A DNA stretch of 60,118 bases from Bacillota bacterium (GTDB lineage Bacteria > Bacillota > Clostridia > Oscillospirales > Ruminococcaceae), in assembly GCA_023433405.1 (NCBI GenBank), contig JAEZCT010000037.1:1-60118 (forward strand), read 5' to 3'. Both the position numbers and the translations under genes were made by a program. Shown here one piece after another: positions 27,082-36,774 of this stretch. How positions within the stretch are numbered: the stretch's first letter is position 1; the number at the start of each line of letters is the position of its first letter. The notes under the pieces are model-generated. The model did not search any database. It was not told where the DNA came from and worked only from the letters and a program-made list of their open reading frames with translations.

Positions 27082-27282
27082 TTAGTTGTTGGAGATATAT
27101 TCGTTTATATCCTTGACCAAACCGTCACAGTCCACGCCGTGAACCATACATGCCTGCTCAATGCTCTCGCCTCTGGAGGCGGGGCAGCCAAGGCAGTGCA
27201 TACCCATGCCAAGGAAAAACTGAGCCGTATCGGGATGGGTGTCGAGAACTTCTCCAATCAGGGATTGCTTTGTAATTGCCAT
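27082..27282 (-). CDS. DUF1858 small redox-type protein
   Basis: A 66-residue DUF1858 protein. The pattern ITKQSLIGEVLDTHPDTAQFFLGMGMHCLGCPASRGESIEQAC carries the CxxC pair typical of the family, which is linked to hybrid-cluster proteins and ScdA-like N-terminal domains. A role in redox or Fe-S/NO chemistry is inferred only. AAAGGA precedes ATG 27282 by about 14 bases. Confidence 0.88.
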   Translation of the reverse strand: MAITKQSLIGEVLDTHPDTAQFFLGMGMHCLGCPASRGESIEQACMVHGVDCDGLVKDINEYISNN

Positions 27283-27856
27283 TTCGGTTGTTCAGTCCTT
27301 TCTGTTGCCGTTCCGTTTGCTTTTAAATTCTTCATTTCATTGCACGGTACAGCCGGATGGCTACCGTGAAAAAAGCTTACGAAGATTGCCGGTTTACTCT
27401 ATTATAATGTGCGCCGTGCGCCATTGCAATACACAAAGTTTAAACATTCCCCTTCTTTTATACTGTTTTTGTATTAAAACTATACCAAGCAAAATACTCA
27501 AACCACGTTCAAAGCTCCGTGAAGGAAATTCTTAAAGCAAATTCCGCTGTAAATGCATTGCAGATAACCTGTAAAACAGGATTAGCATAAGACCTTGTGC
27601 ATCCTTACCCCCTGAGTTCTTTTGCGCTATGTTACTTTAAAATTTTAGGATATTTTAGTCATTTGTGTTTGTTTTCTGCTTGTTTCATAAACAGACAAAT
27701 AACGTGATGTAAATTTAATTTTAATTTTTAGCCCAATGTTTGATAATGGCGAAAAAATGCTATATAATTAGCTATCGCATCCTGTTTTATGAAAAACAGA
27801 TTACATAGCGTAGCGTCGGGCTTGAATAGGTCTGGCCGAAAGCGGGGAAAGCTGAC
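27283..27856. other. Intergenic region upstream of the adaptor gene
   Basis: These 574 bases are AT-rich in the second half and hold no convincing gene. A strong promoter lies at 27740-27768. The first half should carry the promoter of the DUF1858 gene on the other strand. Confidence 0.55.
27740..27768 (+). promoter_or_regulatory. Sigma-A promoter for the adaptor-permease operon
   Basis: TTGATA (27740-27745) and TATAAT (27763-27768) are separated by 17 bases. The adaptor ATG is 88 bases downstream. Confidence 0.75.
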
Positions 27857-29068
27857 ATGGCAGAAGGAAAGAATAAGACCAAAAAGAAGAAGAACAAGCT
27901 GGTAATCGTTCTTCTCGTCATTCTGGGGCTGATAGCAGCCTTAACTGTGTACAACATCTTTTTTATGGACAAGACCATCCATGTGACCGGCACCAAGGCA
28001 ACCACGGGCGAAATTAACCAGTATGTCTCTTTGACCGGCACCGTGGAATCCTCAAACGAGCGCTCGGTGTTTGCGCCCGCTCAGGTCTCGGTGACTAAGC
28101 TGCACATCAAAGAAGGCGATGTGGTTGAACAGGGCGCTCTGATTGCGGAGTTTGACCCGGAGGATTTGCAGACCGCCTACCAGCAGGCTTCGCTGCAGCA
28201 CGCGAGCGCAAAGCTTGCCTATGAGGACGCCGTCAACTCCAATGAGGAAAACAAGAAGAAGGTTATCACCAAGGAGGATCAGATCCTCCGCACCGAGTCG
28301 GACATCGATGGTCTGGATTCGGCGATGGACGCCATCAAGATTTCAAAGCTGCAGGGCGATTTGAGCATGTACAAGAGCGAAAAAAGCCAGGCGAACGCGT
28401 CGATTATCAGCGACGAGAAGCTCGGTCAGCTAAAAAACAGCATGGATATCACCGCGCTTTCTCTTGCCTCCACAAAAAAGGCGTTAGACGAGGGTAAGGC
28501 CGGCCTTACAGCGGAGATTGGCGGCGTTGTAACAAAGCTTGCAATGGTAGAGGGCGGCATGACCTCGGCGGCATCCCCCTGCCTTGTAATTCGTGATATC
28601 TCCTCCCCTGTGGTAAAATTCTCACTGGGCAAATACGATATCAACACCGTTCGCGCCGAGCAGGAAGCCACCATTACCCTTGCGGGACATGCCTATGCGG
28701 CTAAGGTATCGCACATTGACGCGGTTACCTCTATAGAAGGCACCTCCATCGTAGTAAAGGCGGAGGCATCCTTTGACGAGCTGCCCGAAAAGGTCGTTCT
28801 TGGTCTGGAGGCCGATATCTCGATCCTGGTGGCCAGCAAATCGAACATTATGGTGCTTCCGTTTGAGGCAATCCGCACCGACCGCGACGGCTCCTACTGC
28901 CTGACGGTGAAGGATGGGATTGCGCAAAAGAACTATCTCGAGCTTGGTGTCGGTTCCGAAACCCACTCCGAGATCATATCCGGTCTTGCGCCCGGCGATG
29001 TGGTGATTCTTACCGCTCCCTCGCTGCTCGCGCCCGGAATGCCGGTTACGGTCGACTCGGTAGCGTAG
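27857..29068 (+). CDS. HlyD/MacA-like membrane fusion (adaptor) protein
   Basis: A 403-residue protein with a basic N-terminus, one membrane helix (about 16-36) and an external part with a barrel-sandwich hybrid (TGTVESSNERSVFAPAQVSVTKLHIKEGDVVEQG), a short coiled coil (about 105-200), a second half-lipoyl (GLTAEIGGVVTKLAMVEGG), and a beta-barrel. It would couple a membrane ABC unit to the cell wall side. The permease gene follows 28 bases after it. In Gram-positive bacteria such adaptors serve MacB-like exporters of peptides or drugs. Confidence 0.88.
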   Translation: MAEGKNKTKKKKNKLVIVLLVILGLIAALTVYNIFFMDKTIHVTGTKATTGEINQYVSLTGTVESSNERSVFAPAQVSVTKLHIKEGDVVEQGALIAEFDPEDLQTAYQQASLQHASAKLAYEDAVNSNEENKKKVITKEDQILRTESDIDGLDSAMDAIKISKLQGDLSMYKSEKSQANASIISDEKLGQLKNSMDITALSLASTKKALDEGKAGLTAEIGGVVTKLAMVEGGMTSAASPCLVIRDISSPVVKFSLGKYDINTVRAEQEATITLAGHAYAAKVSHIDAVTSIEGTSIVVKAEASFDELPEKVVLGLEADISILVASKSNIMVLPFEAIRTDRDGSYCLTVKDGIAQKNYLELGVGSETHSEIISGLAPGDVVILTAPSLLAPGMPVTVDSVA

Positions 29069-29096
29069 CCGTACAGCGGAGAAAGGGTGTAATACA

Positions 29097-30293
29097 TTGA
29101 CCTTTTGGGATAACGTTAGGATGGCGATTAAAAGCATCGCATCGAATAAAATGCGTTCGTTTTTAACCATGCTTGGCATAGTCATCGGCATTTCTTCAGT
29201 CATTATGATTATTTCCGCGGGCGGCGGCGCGCAGAACCGCCTGATGGGCGAAATTGCAAGCATTGGCAAGGCCGCGGCCTCCATCAGCGTGGATGGCAAA
29301 AAGGCGGAGGAAAACGACTTTATTACCCTTGAGGATCTTGATATCCTCAAAAAAAGCATCCCTTCCATGGTGGCGGTTACGCCTGTGGTACAGCGGGGCG
29401 GTTTTATACAGGGACGCTCGGAGGATCTGGACGCGGTTTTTGTGTCGGGTACCGAGTATCTGCCCGAGCTTGCCAACCTGACCATGGTAAGCGGGCGCGC
29501 CTATAATCAGTCCGAAAGCAATCAGGGCAGCAAGGTTTGCCTGATAGATGAGGGAACTGCCATTAAGCTGTTTGGCAGCACCGATGTCACAGGGCTTACC
29601 GTTGATGTTACCATTATGCGTCGGAACGCGACGCTGCGGATTGTGGGCGTGTTTGAGATGAACATGATTAGCTACAGCGCAAGCAGCGGCATCATCTACA
29701 CCCCCTATTCCACCTATCTTTCGATCACGGGAGAACGGCCTAGCGTAAGCAGCGTTTATCTGCTCGCCGAAAAGGATGATCAGGTAGACGGTATGTGCTC
29801 CTCGGCGGTGAATATATTAGAGCGCCGCCACAACAACGCCGGCGAGCAAATCTACATTGCCGAAAACATGAACAAGTATGTGGACCAGCTTAGCACGGTT
29901 ATCACGCTGTTTCAAACCTTTATCGCGGCGGTGGCGGGCATTTCGCTGGTGGTGGGCGGCATTGGTGTAATGAACATCATGCTCGTTGCGGTAACCGAGC
30001 GAACCCGAGAGATTGGCATAAGAAAGTCCCTAGGCGCGCGCACCGGCGCGATACTCTCCCAGTTTTTGACTGAAAGCGCGATCCTGACACTGATTGGCGG
30101 TCTTATCGGAATTGCCTTTGGCACCCTGGGTGCGTTTGCTATCTGCATTCCGTTGGGGGTTGTTCCCGTACTTTCTCCCGCCGTCATTATCATTACCGTT
30201 TTATTTTCCTGCTCGGTTGGTGTGTTTTTTGGTCTTTACCCTGCCCGCAAGGCTGCGAGACTGCGTCCCATTGACGCGCTGCGCCACGAATAA
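29097..30293 (+). CDS. MacB-like ABC transporter permease (FtsX fold)
   Basis: A 398-residue permease with one membrane helix at about 18-42 (MLGIVIGISSVIMIISAG), a large external MacB-type domain, and three helices near 270-295, 325-350 and 355-385. The family line EIGIRKSLGARTGAILSQFLTES is clear. The start is TTG at 29097 with GAAAGGG upstream. It shares a promoter with the adaptor. No ATPase gene stands between or after them, unlike in most macAB-type operons. Confidence 0.9.
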   Translation: MTFWDNVRMAIKSIASNKMRSFLTMLGIVIGISSVIMIISAGGGAQNRLMGEIASIGKAAASISVDGKKAEENDFITLEDLDILKKSIPSMVAVTPVVQRGGFIQGRSEDLDAVFVSGTEYLPELANLTMVSGRAYNQSESNQGSKVCLIDEGTAIKLFGSTDVTGLTVDVTIMRRNATLRIVGVFEMNMISYSASSGIIYTPYSTYLSITGERPSVSSVYLLAEKDDQVDGMCSSAVNILERRHNNAGEQIYIAENMNKYVDQLSTVITLFQTFIAAVAGISLVVGGIGVMNIMLVAVTERTREIGIRKSLGARTGAILSQFLTESAILTLIGGLIGIAFGTLGAFAICIPLGVVPVLSPAVIIITVLFSCSVGVFFGLYPARKAARLRPIDALRHE

Positions 30294-30310
30294 TGTTACG
30301 CTAACTATTT

Positions 30311-30357
30311 GCCGGAGCCTGTGTGGAATGCCACACAGGCTCCGGCTTACTATTTTT
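30311..30357 (+). terminator. Terminator after the permease gene
   Basis: A perfect 16-bp stem (GCCGGAGCCTGTGTGG with its complement) around AATG is followed by TTACTATTTTT. Confidence 0.9.
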
Positions 30358-30382
30358 AGGGAATTAGTGCTATAACTTATTT

Positions 30383-30487
30383 TATACTAATATCCGATTT
30401 AAAAGAGTATAAAAATCAAGCGAAAAGCTTTAATTTATGGGTTTTCACGCGGATTTTTATCGACTCTTTTTGAGGAGATTAGTATTA
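30383..30487 (+). repeat. Dispersed palindromic repeat, full copy
   Basis: The copy runs from TATACTAATATCC to GGAGATTAGTATTA. The two ends pair over about 36 bases with few mismatches, and the middle holds GCGAAAAGC and GGGTTTTCACGC, which also pair. The whole can fold into one long hairpin. Related copies are listed at 39974, 44845, 48895, 53622, 58336, 58413 and 60038. Confidence 0.85.
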
Positions 30488-30652
30488 CAGCGGGATTCGG
30501 TAGCCGCGCGATTTCCTGCCGAAAACCCGCAACCGACGGTTGACAAAACGCTAGGAAGGGTTGATGGTAAAGGCGATGAAGATATGATAAGGTAATAGTA
30601 CCAATTTGTGAACAGCTTTTGCTTAAGAAAATATTACAACGAGGTGAATGAG

Positions 30653-31330
30653 ATGGATTTTTCACAGAAGCTTCAGCTCATAAGGAAGCAAAACGGGCTT
30701 TCGCAGGAGGAGCTTGCGGAAAAAGTCGGGGTGTCCCGCCAGGCAGTGGCAAAATGGGAGAGCGGGCAGGCATCACCCGATATCGGGAACCTGCTTCGGT
30801 TAAGCTCCCTTCTCAGTGTGAGTATAGACCGGCTTTTAAAAACCGACGATGACGACTGTGTTTTTAAGCTGGGCAAGGAACGGTTTCGCGCCGACTTGAA
30901 TCTGGCAGAGTTCTTGTGCCGGGCAAAAAAGGAAACCTATGCGGGCAAGGGCGGCGAGATCGCCTCCTCCCGTCCCGCTTCCCACGACCTGCAATACAGC
31001 GAAGGTGCGTATAGCTACTACGACACCTATTTGGGCGGGGAAAAGTTCGCAGGGGCGGAGGCTGTTTGGCTGGAGCAAATACCGGTATGGGGTATGAACT
31101 ATGTCGGCCGCGTAACCGACGAGGGGTTTTCAGGCGATTTTCTCAAGGAAGCGCTGTTCCATGTTCCGATAGAATACCCGTTTCGTGGGCCGATGCTGTA
31201 CCTAAGCGGGGATTTTGCTTATCACTGCACCGTAAGCGGCGGTATGGAATGGTACCAGGGCTATGAGGATATCTTTTTAGGTACACAAAAGGTATATGAG
31301 TGCTTTTTCCACGGCGGCAGCATTGAATAA
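30653..31330 (+). CDS. XRE-family regulator with DUF5680 domain
   Basis: A 225-residue protein. Residues 5-60 form a Cro/C1 helix-turn-helix (NGLSQEELAEKVGVSRQAVAKWESG). Residues 85-222 match DUF5680 (EFLCRAKKETYAGKGGE, YSYYDTYLGGEKFAGAEAVW), which may sense a small molecule. GAGGTGA precedes ATG 30653. The target is unknown; there is no clear operator in front of a neighbour. Confidence 0.88.
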   Translation: MDFSQKLQLIRKQNGLSQEELAEKVGVSRQAVAKWESGQASPDIGNLLRLSSLLSVSIDRLLKTDDDDCVFKLGKERFRADLNLAEFLCRAKKETYAGKGGEIASSRPASHDLQYSEGAYSYYDTYLGGEKFAGAEAVWLEQIPVWGMNYVGRVTDEGFSGDFLKEALFHVPIEYPFRGPMLYLSGDFAYHCTVSGGMEWYQGYEDIFLGTQKVYECFFHGGSIE

Positions 31331-31525
31331 TAAAACAGCTGGTATGCGCCTGTTTTGCGCAATGCCTTTTCATGTGCTTGACAATCCCGGCTCTTTGCTA
31401 TATGGTTAAAAATAGGGCGCAAAACACCGGCCGCAACGATGAGCGGCTTGTTGCTTTTCATATGCCCTGTCCCTAATCAAATTGACACAAGCTTTGACCA
31501 TTACACCGGAAAGAAGGCTATACCA

Positions 31526-32152
31526 ATGAGGGTTATCGCAATTAACGGAAGCCCCCGCAAGGGAGGCAACACCAGCTACGCGTTGAAGGTGATGACGGAT
31601 GAGCTGGAAAAGCAGGGCATTGAGACGGAGACCATCCAAATTGGGCAGCAGGAGATTCACGGCTGTATCGCCTGCGGGCACTGCTCCTCCTCTGAGGACC
31701 ATCTGTGCGTATTTAAGAACGACCCCGTCAACGAAATTGCCGAAAAGATGCGCAACGCCGATGGCTTTATCCTTGGCGCGCCCACCTATTACGCGGGGAT
31801 TGCGGGCACGATGAAGGCGTTTCTTGACCGTGTGTTCTATACCAGCTCCGGTTACTTTAAATACAAGGTAGCAACCTCTGTAACCGCGGTGCGGCGCGCG
31901 GGCGGTGTGGATACCATTCATCAGCTTAACAACTACTTAAACCTTGCCGAAACGGTAATTCCCCCATCCCAGTACTGGACGGTAGGCTACGGTACCGCAA
32001 AGGGTGAGGTGGAGCAGGACGGCGAGGGCATACAAACCCTGCGCAAGAATGCAAGGGCTATGGCTTGGCTTTTAAAGGTGGTGGACGCGGGCAAGGATAC
32101 GATTCCCCTGCCCGAGGCGGAAGCCAGGGTTCGTACAAATTTTATTCGGTAA
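31526..32152 (+). CDS. Flavodoxin-like NAD(P)H-dependent oxidoreductase
   Basis: A 208-residue FMN reductase family protein. The FMN phosphate loop is INGSPRKGGNTS near 5-16, a CIACGHC cluster follows near 48-54 as in iron-sulfur flavoproteins and related reductases, and GAPTYYAG near 92 binds the flavin ring. ATG 31526 with GAAGG upstream is chosen over a longer frame. Substrate unknown. Confidence 0.88.
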   Translation: MRVIAINGSPRKGGNTSYALKVMTDELEKQGIETETIQIGQQEIHGCIACGHCSSSEDHLCVFKNDPVNEIAEKMRNADGFILGAPTYYAGIAGTMKAFLDRVFYTSSGYFKYKVATSVTAVRRAGGVDTIHQLNNYLNLAETVIPPSQYWTVGYGTAKGEVEQDGEGIQTLRKNARAMAWLLKVVDAGKDTIPLPEAEARVRTNFIR

Positions 32153-32175
32153 TGCTATTATTCATAAAAGAGTAA

Positions 32176-32218
32176 AAACAAAGCGGGGGAGGACATTGCG
32201 TCCTCCCCCGCTTTGTTT
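32176..32218. terminator. Strong bidirectional terminator between convergent genes
   Basis: AAACAAAGCGGGGGAGGA and its complement surround CATTGCG. A and T runs flank both sides, so it can stop the reductase gene and mreB. Confidence 0.92.
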
Positions 32219-32219
32219 A

Positions 32220-33239
32220 CTACTGATATTTATAGGTCGAAGGGTTAAAGAAGCCATCCTGAAGGATGCTGATAAACTCGAAAGCACGCCCGGTACCGAT
32301 TGCCACGCAGTTTGTGGGGTCGTCTGCCACACGCGCCTTCATGCGAAGCTCCGCCGTGATGTATTCCGAAAGCCCGCGCAGCAGGGCGCCGCCGCCGGTG
32401 AGCACCACACCCGATTCGGAAATGTCCGCCACAAGCTCCGGGGGAGTGCGCTCCACCACCGACTGGATGGCCTGAACAATCAAAGAAATCGGCTCGTCCA
32501 GCGCCTCCTTGGTCTCAGCCGCCGAAACGGTGATCTTTTGGGGCAGCCCGGTAATCAGGTTGCGCCCCTTAATCTCCATCAGGTCGTCCTCCTTCGGCTC
32601 CCATACACAGCCAATCTGCTGCTTTAGGCTTTCCGCCGTCTTTTCCCCGATGAGCACACTGTATTTGTTGCGGATGTATTTGATTAACGCGGCGTCGAAC
32701 TTGTTGCCCGCAATCTTGAGGGAGGTTTTGCACACGATACCGTTTAAGGAGATTACCGCAATATCGGTGGTGCCGCCGCCGATATCCAGAATCATAGAGC
32801 CGCTGGGCCTTGAAATGTCCACCCCGGCTCCGATTGCCGCCGCAACAGGCTCCTCTATCAGGTAAACCTTACGGGCACCCGCGGTAATGGCGGCCTCGAT
32901 AACCGCCCGGGATTCTACATCCGTAATACCGGAGGGTACGCAAAACGCCACGCGAGGCTTAAAGATCATATTTCCGCAGGCCTTTTTCAAAAAGTGCTTA
33001 ATCATCTGCTCGGTCAGCACATAATCCGAAATAACGCCATCCTGCAAGGGGCGCACCGCGCGGATGTTATCGGGGGTTCTGCCCAGCAGCTTAAACGCCT
33101 CTTCTCCCACGCTTACAATCTTGCCCGACAACGCCTCCACCACCACGATGGACGGCTCGCAGAGCACCACGCCTTTGCCAACAATATACACAATGACGGT
33201 GGCTGTACCCAAATCAATCCCAATATCTCTGTTGCCCAT
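32220..33239 (-). CDS. mreB: Rod-shape protein MreB/Mbl (bacterial actin)
   Basis: A 339-residue actin-like ATPase that organises cell wall synthesis along the inner membrane. Phosphate-binding loops are visible: IGIDLGTATVIVYI near 6, ILDIGGGTTDIAVI near 150 and GVVLTGGGALLRGL near 275. AAAGGA precedes ATG 33239. Length is normal for MreB. It lies downstream of comF and recD2 on the same strand, a grouping seen in many Clostridia. Whether it is MreB, Mbl or MreBH cannot be settled. Confidence 0.93.
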   Translation of the reverse strand: MGNRDIGIDLGTATVIVYIVGKGVVLCEPSIVVVEALSGKIVSVGEEAFKLLGRTPDNIRAVRPLQDGVISDYVLTEQMIKHFLKKACGNMIFKPRVAFCVPSGITDVESRAVIEAAITAGARKVYLIEEPVAAAIGAGVDISRPSGSMILDIGGGTTDIAVISLNGIVCKTSLKIAGNKFDAALIKYIRNKYSVLIGEKTAESLKQQIGCVWEPKEDDLMEIKGRNLITGLPQKITVSAAETKEALDEPISLIVQAIQSVVERTPPELVADISESGVVLTGGGALLRGLSEYITAELRMKARVADDPTNCVAIGTGRAFEFISILQDGFFNPSTYKYQ

Positions 33240-33516
33240 TCAATTCGTTCCTTTCTGTCTATGCGACCCGCACAGGAGGCTTACACAAAAGCCTTGGTCA
33301 GTCCCGGTTTTGCTAACGATATGGGTTACCCGGCTCCTGCGCTTGGCTGCATTCGCGCCGTTTCTTAAAGCGGCTGTTAATAGGCCTTTTTGCCGGCCCG
33401 CAAAACTCTGATAATCAGTAAAGAAACCCGCGGCTGTAAAGCCTGTGGTTTAAATTAAAACATTTTGTCTATCCGCTTACCATTACCACTAATTATACAA
33501 ACAACCTTGGTTTATT

Positions 33517-34224
33517 TCAAGCCTTTGTCGGTTTTGTCGTACAAAAAACGGCGCAGAACACGGCGCGCGCCCCACCGGCCCTTAAAACCCGGGTGCATTC
33601 CCGCAGGGTTTCCCCCGTGGTGGTGATATCGTCCACCAAAAGCAGGGTTTTCCCTGCAATCCTTGCCTTTCTTCGGGTCGGAATACGGTAGATTCCCGCC
33701 ACGTTGTCACGGCGCTGCTCGCGGTTTTGCAAGTGCTGGGGACTATTTTGCACCGACTGAGTCAAAACCCCGCGAACAAGCGGCAAAGCCAACCGCCTTG
33801 CAAGTTCCCGCGCAAGCTCCTCAGCCTGATTATACCCTCTCTTTTGCCGGTTTAAACGATACATGGGAATATATGTAATTCCATCAAACCGAACGCCTTT
33901 ATAGCGCCTTTTTACCTGTTTTGCCATATAGCCGCTCAAGCGTCGGGCAATAAAAGGTATCTTGCCGTATTTCAGCAGCTCGACCCCCTGCTTTGCGGTT
34001 CCCTCATAATAAAACGACGCGACGCAGCGCTCCCATTCATCCTTTTCTAGCGCACAGGTGCAGCTGCCTTCTTCCCTGCCGCAGACGGCACAGGTTATGC
34101 CGTCTATCGGTGCGAGGGACTGCGCGCAGTCCGGGCAGATCCATGCGTCGTAGGCGCAGGTATCGCCGCAAAAATGGCATACGCTGGTGAACAGCATGTT
34201 AGCGGTAAGCTCCCACAGACGCAT
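33517..34224 (-). CDS. comF: ComF family phosphoribosyltransferase-like protein
   Basis: A 235-residue protein linked to DNA uptake and recombination. The N-terminus has zinc-binding cysteines (CHFCGDTCAYDAWICPDC and CAVCGREEGSCTC). The C-terminal phosphoribosyltransferase motif is LLLVDDITTTGETLREC. ATG 34224 is chosen because AAGGAG lies eight bases before it. It follows recD2 by 36 bases in an apparent operon. Confidence 0.92.
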   Translation of the reverse strand: MRLWELTANMLFTSVCHFCGDTCAYDAWICPDCAQSLAPIDGITCAVCGREEGSCTCALEKDEWERCVASFYYEGTAKQGVELLKYGKIPFIARRLSGYMAKQVKRRYKGVRFDGITYIPMYRLNRQKRGYNQAEELARELARRLALPLVRGVLTQSVQNSPQHLQNREQRRDNVAGIYRIPTRRKARIAGKTLLLVDDITTTGETLRECTRVLRAGGARAVFCAVFCTTKPTKA

Positions 34225-34260
34225 ACGGTTTTCTCCTTCCACACAATACGGGTTGGCTGC

Positions 34261-36477
34261 CTAATTGCTTTCGCCCAGCACCTCATCGATAATATATTGT
34301 CTGAGGTTTGAGTACCGCCATGTTTTCTTGTTGTTGCGCACCATGTAGGAGAGCGCCTCGGGGTTGCCTAACAGAATTAACAGCCGCTTTGCGCGGGTGA
34401 CGGCGGTATAGAGCAGGTTGCGGTAATACAGGTTGGGGCCGGGCTTTGCCAGCGGGATGATAACCGCCTCGTACTCGCTGCCCTGACTTTTATGTACCGT
34501 AATCGCATAGGCAAGCTCCAGCTCGTTAAGCTGGTCAAAGCTGTAATCCGCTACGCGGTCATCGTAGCGGATGGTAACCAGCTGCGAGGGCCGGTCAATC
34601 TGCTCAATGATGCCGATATCCCCGTTAAACACCCCCGCACCGTTCTCGCCGTCGTCCCTTTCCCACAGAATATCATAGTTATTACGCACCTGCATCACCT
34701 TATCCCCCTGGCGGAAGGTAGCGTAGCCTGCCTTTACCTCCGGCTTATCCGTTGCCTTGGGGTTAATGGCCTGCTGCAAGCGCGTGTTAAGGGAGCCGGT
34801 ACCAAGCTCGCCCAGCCGGGTAGGACAAAGTACCTGAATATCCCACAGCGGAGAATAGCCATAGGCCTTGGGCAGACGCGATTTGCAAAGGGCTTCCACA
34901 AGCTGCGCCTCCTGCGCGCCGTCACACTGCAAAAAGAAGAAGTCGTTATCCTTTACGTCGATAGAGGGCAGCTCGCCACGAATAATCTCGTGGGCGCTTG
35001 TAACAATCAGACTCTCGGCGGCCTGCCGGAATATCTGGGTAAGGGTCACAGTGGGGACGCAATCGCTGTCAATGAGGTCCTGCAGGATATTGCCCGCACC
35101 CACCGAGGGCAGCTGGTCGGAGTCCCCTACCAGTACGATTCGGCAGGAAAGCCGCGCGGCCGCAAGCACCGCCTCGAACAAGAGGGTATCCACCATGGAA
35201 AACTCATCAATAATCAGCACGTCGCAGTCAAGCGGGTTCTTGCCGTTTCTGCGAAAGGACACCTTATCGCCCTTGGAGTATTCCACCTCCAGCAGCCGGT
35301 GGATGGTTTTTGCCTCGTAGCCCGACAGGTCGGTCATCCGTTTTGCGGCGCGCCCCGTAGGGGCGGCCAGCATCACCTTGCCGCCGGTGCGCTTATACAG
35401 CTCGATAATTCCCTTGATTGTAGTGGTCTTGCCCGTACCCGGGCCTCCGGTGAGCAGCATAATGCCGTTAGAGAGCGCCATAGCAATCGCCTTTTTCTGC
35501 ATCCGCTCGTAGGCGATGCCCATCTCCTCCTCGAGCTCCCTTATCTCCTTCTCCCAGCTGTTTTTCAGCTCGGGCGCAAGCTGGATAATGATCGAAAGCC
35601 TGGCGGCGATAAAGCGCTCCGCGTAGGCGTACTGGGGCAGGTAGATGTACTCTTTTTCCGCGACGGTCTCGAGCATAAGCGTCTCATTTTGAGACTGCTC
35701 GTAAACGGTATCCTCAATTTCGTCGGCGGAAACCTCCAAAAGCCGCTGGGCTCGCTCTATGAGCATCTCGTATGGCAGGCAGGCATGTCCGTTGCGACAT
35801 GCGTCGGCTAAAACGCCCAACACCCCCGCCAGTATGCGCTCCGACATCTCCGCGGGCAGCTCAAGTGCCTTGCGCATCTCGTCGGCGGTGGGAAAATCCA
35901 CCCCCACCTCCTCCGCGCACAGCACAAAGGGGTTCGCGCTGATGATATCCACCGCGGCGGGGCCATACAGCTTCCACGCCTTCACACAGCACAGCGGAGG
36001 CACATTATAGCCCTTGAGGTACGCCATAACCGTGCGGATGCCAAACACCTTTTTAAAGCTGTTCTCTATTTGCTTTGCCTTGGCCTTTGAGATACCGCTG
36101 ATGGTGGAAAGGCGTTCCGGCTCCTTTTCGATAATCTCCAGCGCCTTATCCCCCAGCGCGTCCACGATGCGCTGGGCGGTTTTGGGTCCGATGCCCTTTA
36201 CCGCGCCGGAGGCGAGGTATTTTAGCACCGCGCCGGTGGTGGCGGGCAGCTTTACCTCGCAGGTGACCGCCCGGAACTGGCTGCCGTAGGTGGGATGGGT
36301 GGCATAGCTGCCCATGAGCTTTACTTCCTCGCCCTCGTTAAGCTCGGCAAGCTCTCCCACCGCAATTACCGGTTCCCCTCCGCAGTTTAGCTCCAAAACG
36401 GAGAAGCCGGTATCTTCGTTGCGGAACACAATGGTTTCTATCGTACCTTCCAGTGTGCCAAATTCCTCGTTGTTCAT
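34261..36477 (-). CDS. recD2: ATP-dependent DNA helicase RecD2
   Basis: A 738-residue superfamily 1B helicase acting in recombination and repair. The N-terminal OB-like region (LEGTIETIVFRNEDTGFSVL) and helix-hairpin-helix GIGPKTAQRIV near 100 mark the RecD2 type. Motor motifs are LLTGGPGTGKTTTIKG near 340, VLIIDEFSMVD near 425, and AITVHKSQGSEYEAVI near 660. ATG 36477 gives the normal family N-terminus with AAGGAA upstream; an open extension further upstream lacks family similarity. Confidence 0.93.
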   Translation of the reverse strand: MNNEEFGTLEGTIETIVFRNEDTGFSVLELNCGGEPVIAVGELAELNEGEEVKLMGSYATHPTYGSQFRAVTCEVKLPATTGAVLKYLASGAVKGIGPKTAQRIVDALGDKALEIIEKEPERLSTISGISKAKAKQIENSFKKVFGIRTVMAYLKGYNVPPLCCVKAWKLYGPAAVDIISANPFVLCAEEVGVDFPTADEMRKALELPAEMSERILAGVLGVLADACRNGHACLPYEMLIERAQRLLEVSADEIEDTVYEQSQNETLMLETVAEKEYIYLPQYAYAERFIAARLSIIIQLAPELKNSWEKEIRELEEEMGIAYERMQKKAIAMALSNGIMLLTGGPGTGKTTTIKGIIELYKRTGGKVMLAAPTGRAAKRMTDLSGYEAKTIHRLLEVEYSKGDKVSFRRNGKNPLDCDVLIIDEFSMVDTLLFEAVLAAARLSCRIVLVGDSDQLPSVGAGNILQDLIDSDCVPTVTLTQIFRQAAESLIVTSAHEIIRGELPSIDVKDNDFFFLQCDGAQEAQLVEALCKSRLPKAYGYSPLWDIQVLCPTRLGELGTGSLNTRLQQAINPKATDKPEVKAGYATFRQGDKVMQVRNNYDILWERDDGENGAGVFNGDIGIIEQIDRPSQLVTIRYDDRVADYSFDQLNELELAYAITVHKSQGSEYEAVIIPLAKPGPNLYYRNLLYTAVTRAKRLLILLGNPEALSYMVRNNKKTWRYSNLRQYIIDEVLGESN

Positions 36478-36550
36478 TTCCTTGCGACCGTGCCTTTCCC
36501 GCTTGCTTTTGCAGATTGGGCTTGTACCCCTATCCCACACGCAGGCATGA

Positions 36551-36618
36551 CCCCGTGGCATTCCTTCTCGGGCATCGCGTTGCAGACATGACCCTATCGT
36601 GAAAGAAATACCACGGGG
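36551..36618. repeat. Imperfect inverted repeat upstream of recD2
   Basis: CCCCGTGG (36551-36558) and CCACGGGG (36611-36618) pair perfectly, and the following bases pair partly, around a loop of about 35 bases. It lies 75-140 bases before the recD2 start, in the likely leader. Confidence 0.6.
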
Positions 36619-36660
36619 CGTTTCCTGTATTGTCGTGATTATAAACCGTATGATCGCATT

Positions 36661-36707
36661 GATAAACCGTGCGGCGGCAATGCGTTTTGCCACTGTTCGG
36701 TTTATCC
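36661..36707. repeat. Hairpin repeat of a second family, copy 1
   Basis: GATAAACCGTGCGGCGGCAA and its near complement ending CGGTTTATC form a hairpin. A closely similar one lies at 53757-53802. Confidence 0.6.
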
Positions 36708-36774
36708 CTTTTAAATTCTTTTAATCGGAATCCGTATTACGACCCGAAGTCCTTTTATTAGTATAATCGTTCCC

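Noticed and set aside
26986..27369. 127-codon open frame on the plus strand after the cobalamin-like boxes
   Set aside because: It runs antisense to the DUF1858 gene and has no ribosome site, so it is not a likely target gene for the boxes.
28622..29485. 287-codon open frame on the minus strand
   Set aside because: It spans the antisense of both adaptor and permease genes and has no recognisable domain.
34492..35811. 439-codon open frame on the plus strand
   Set aside because: It is antisense to recD2, whose motifs are complete; composition is that of a shadow frame and there is no family match.
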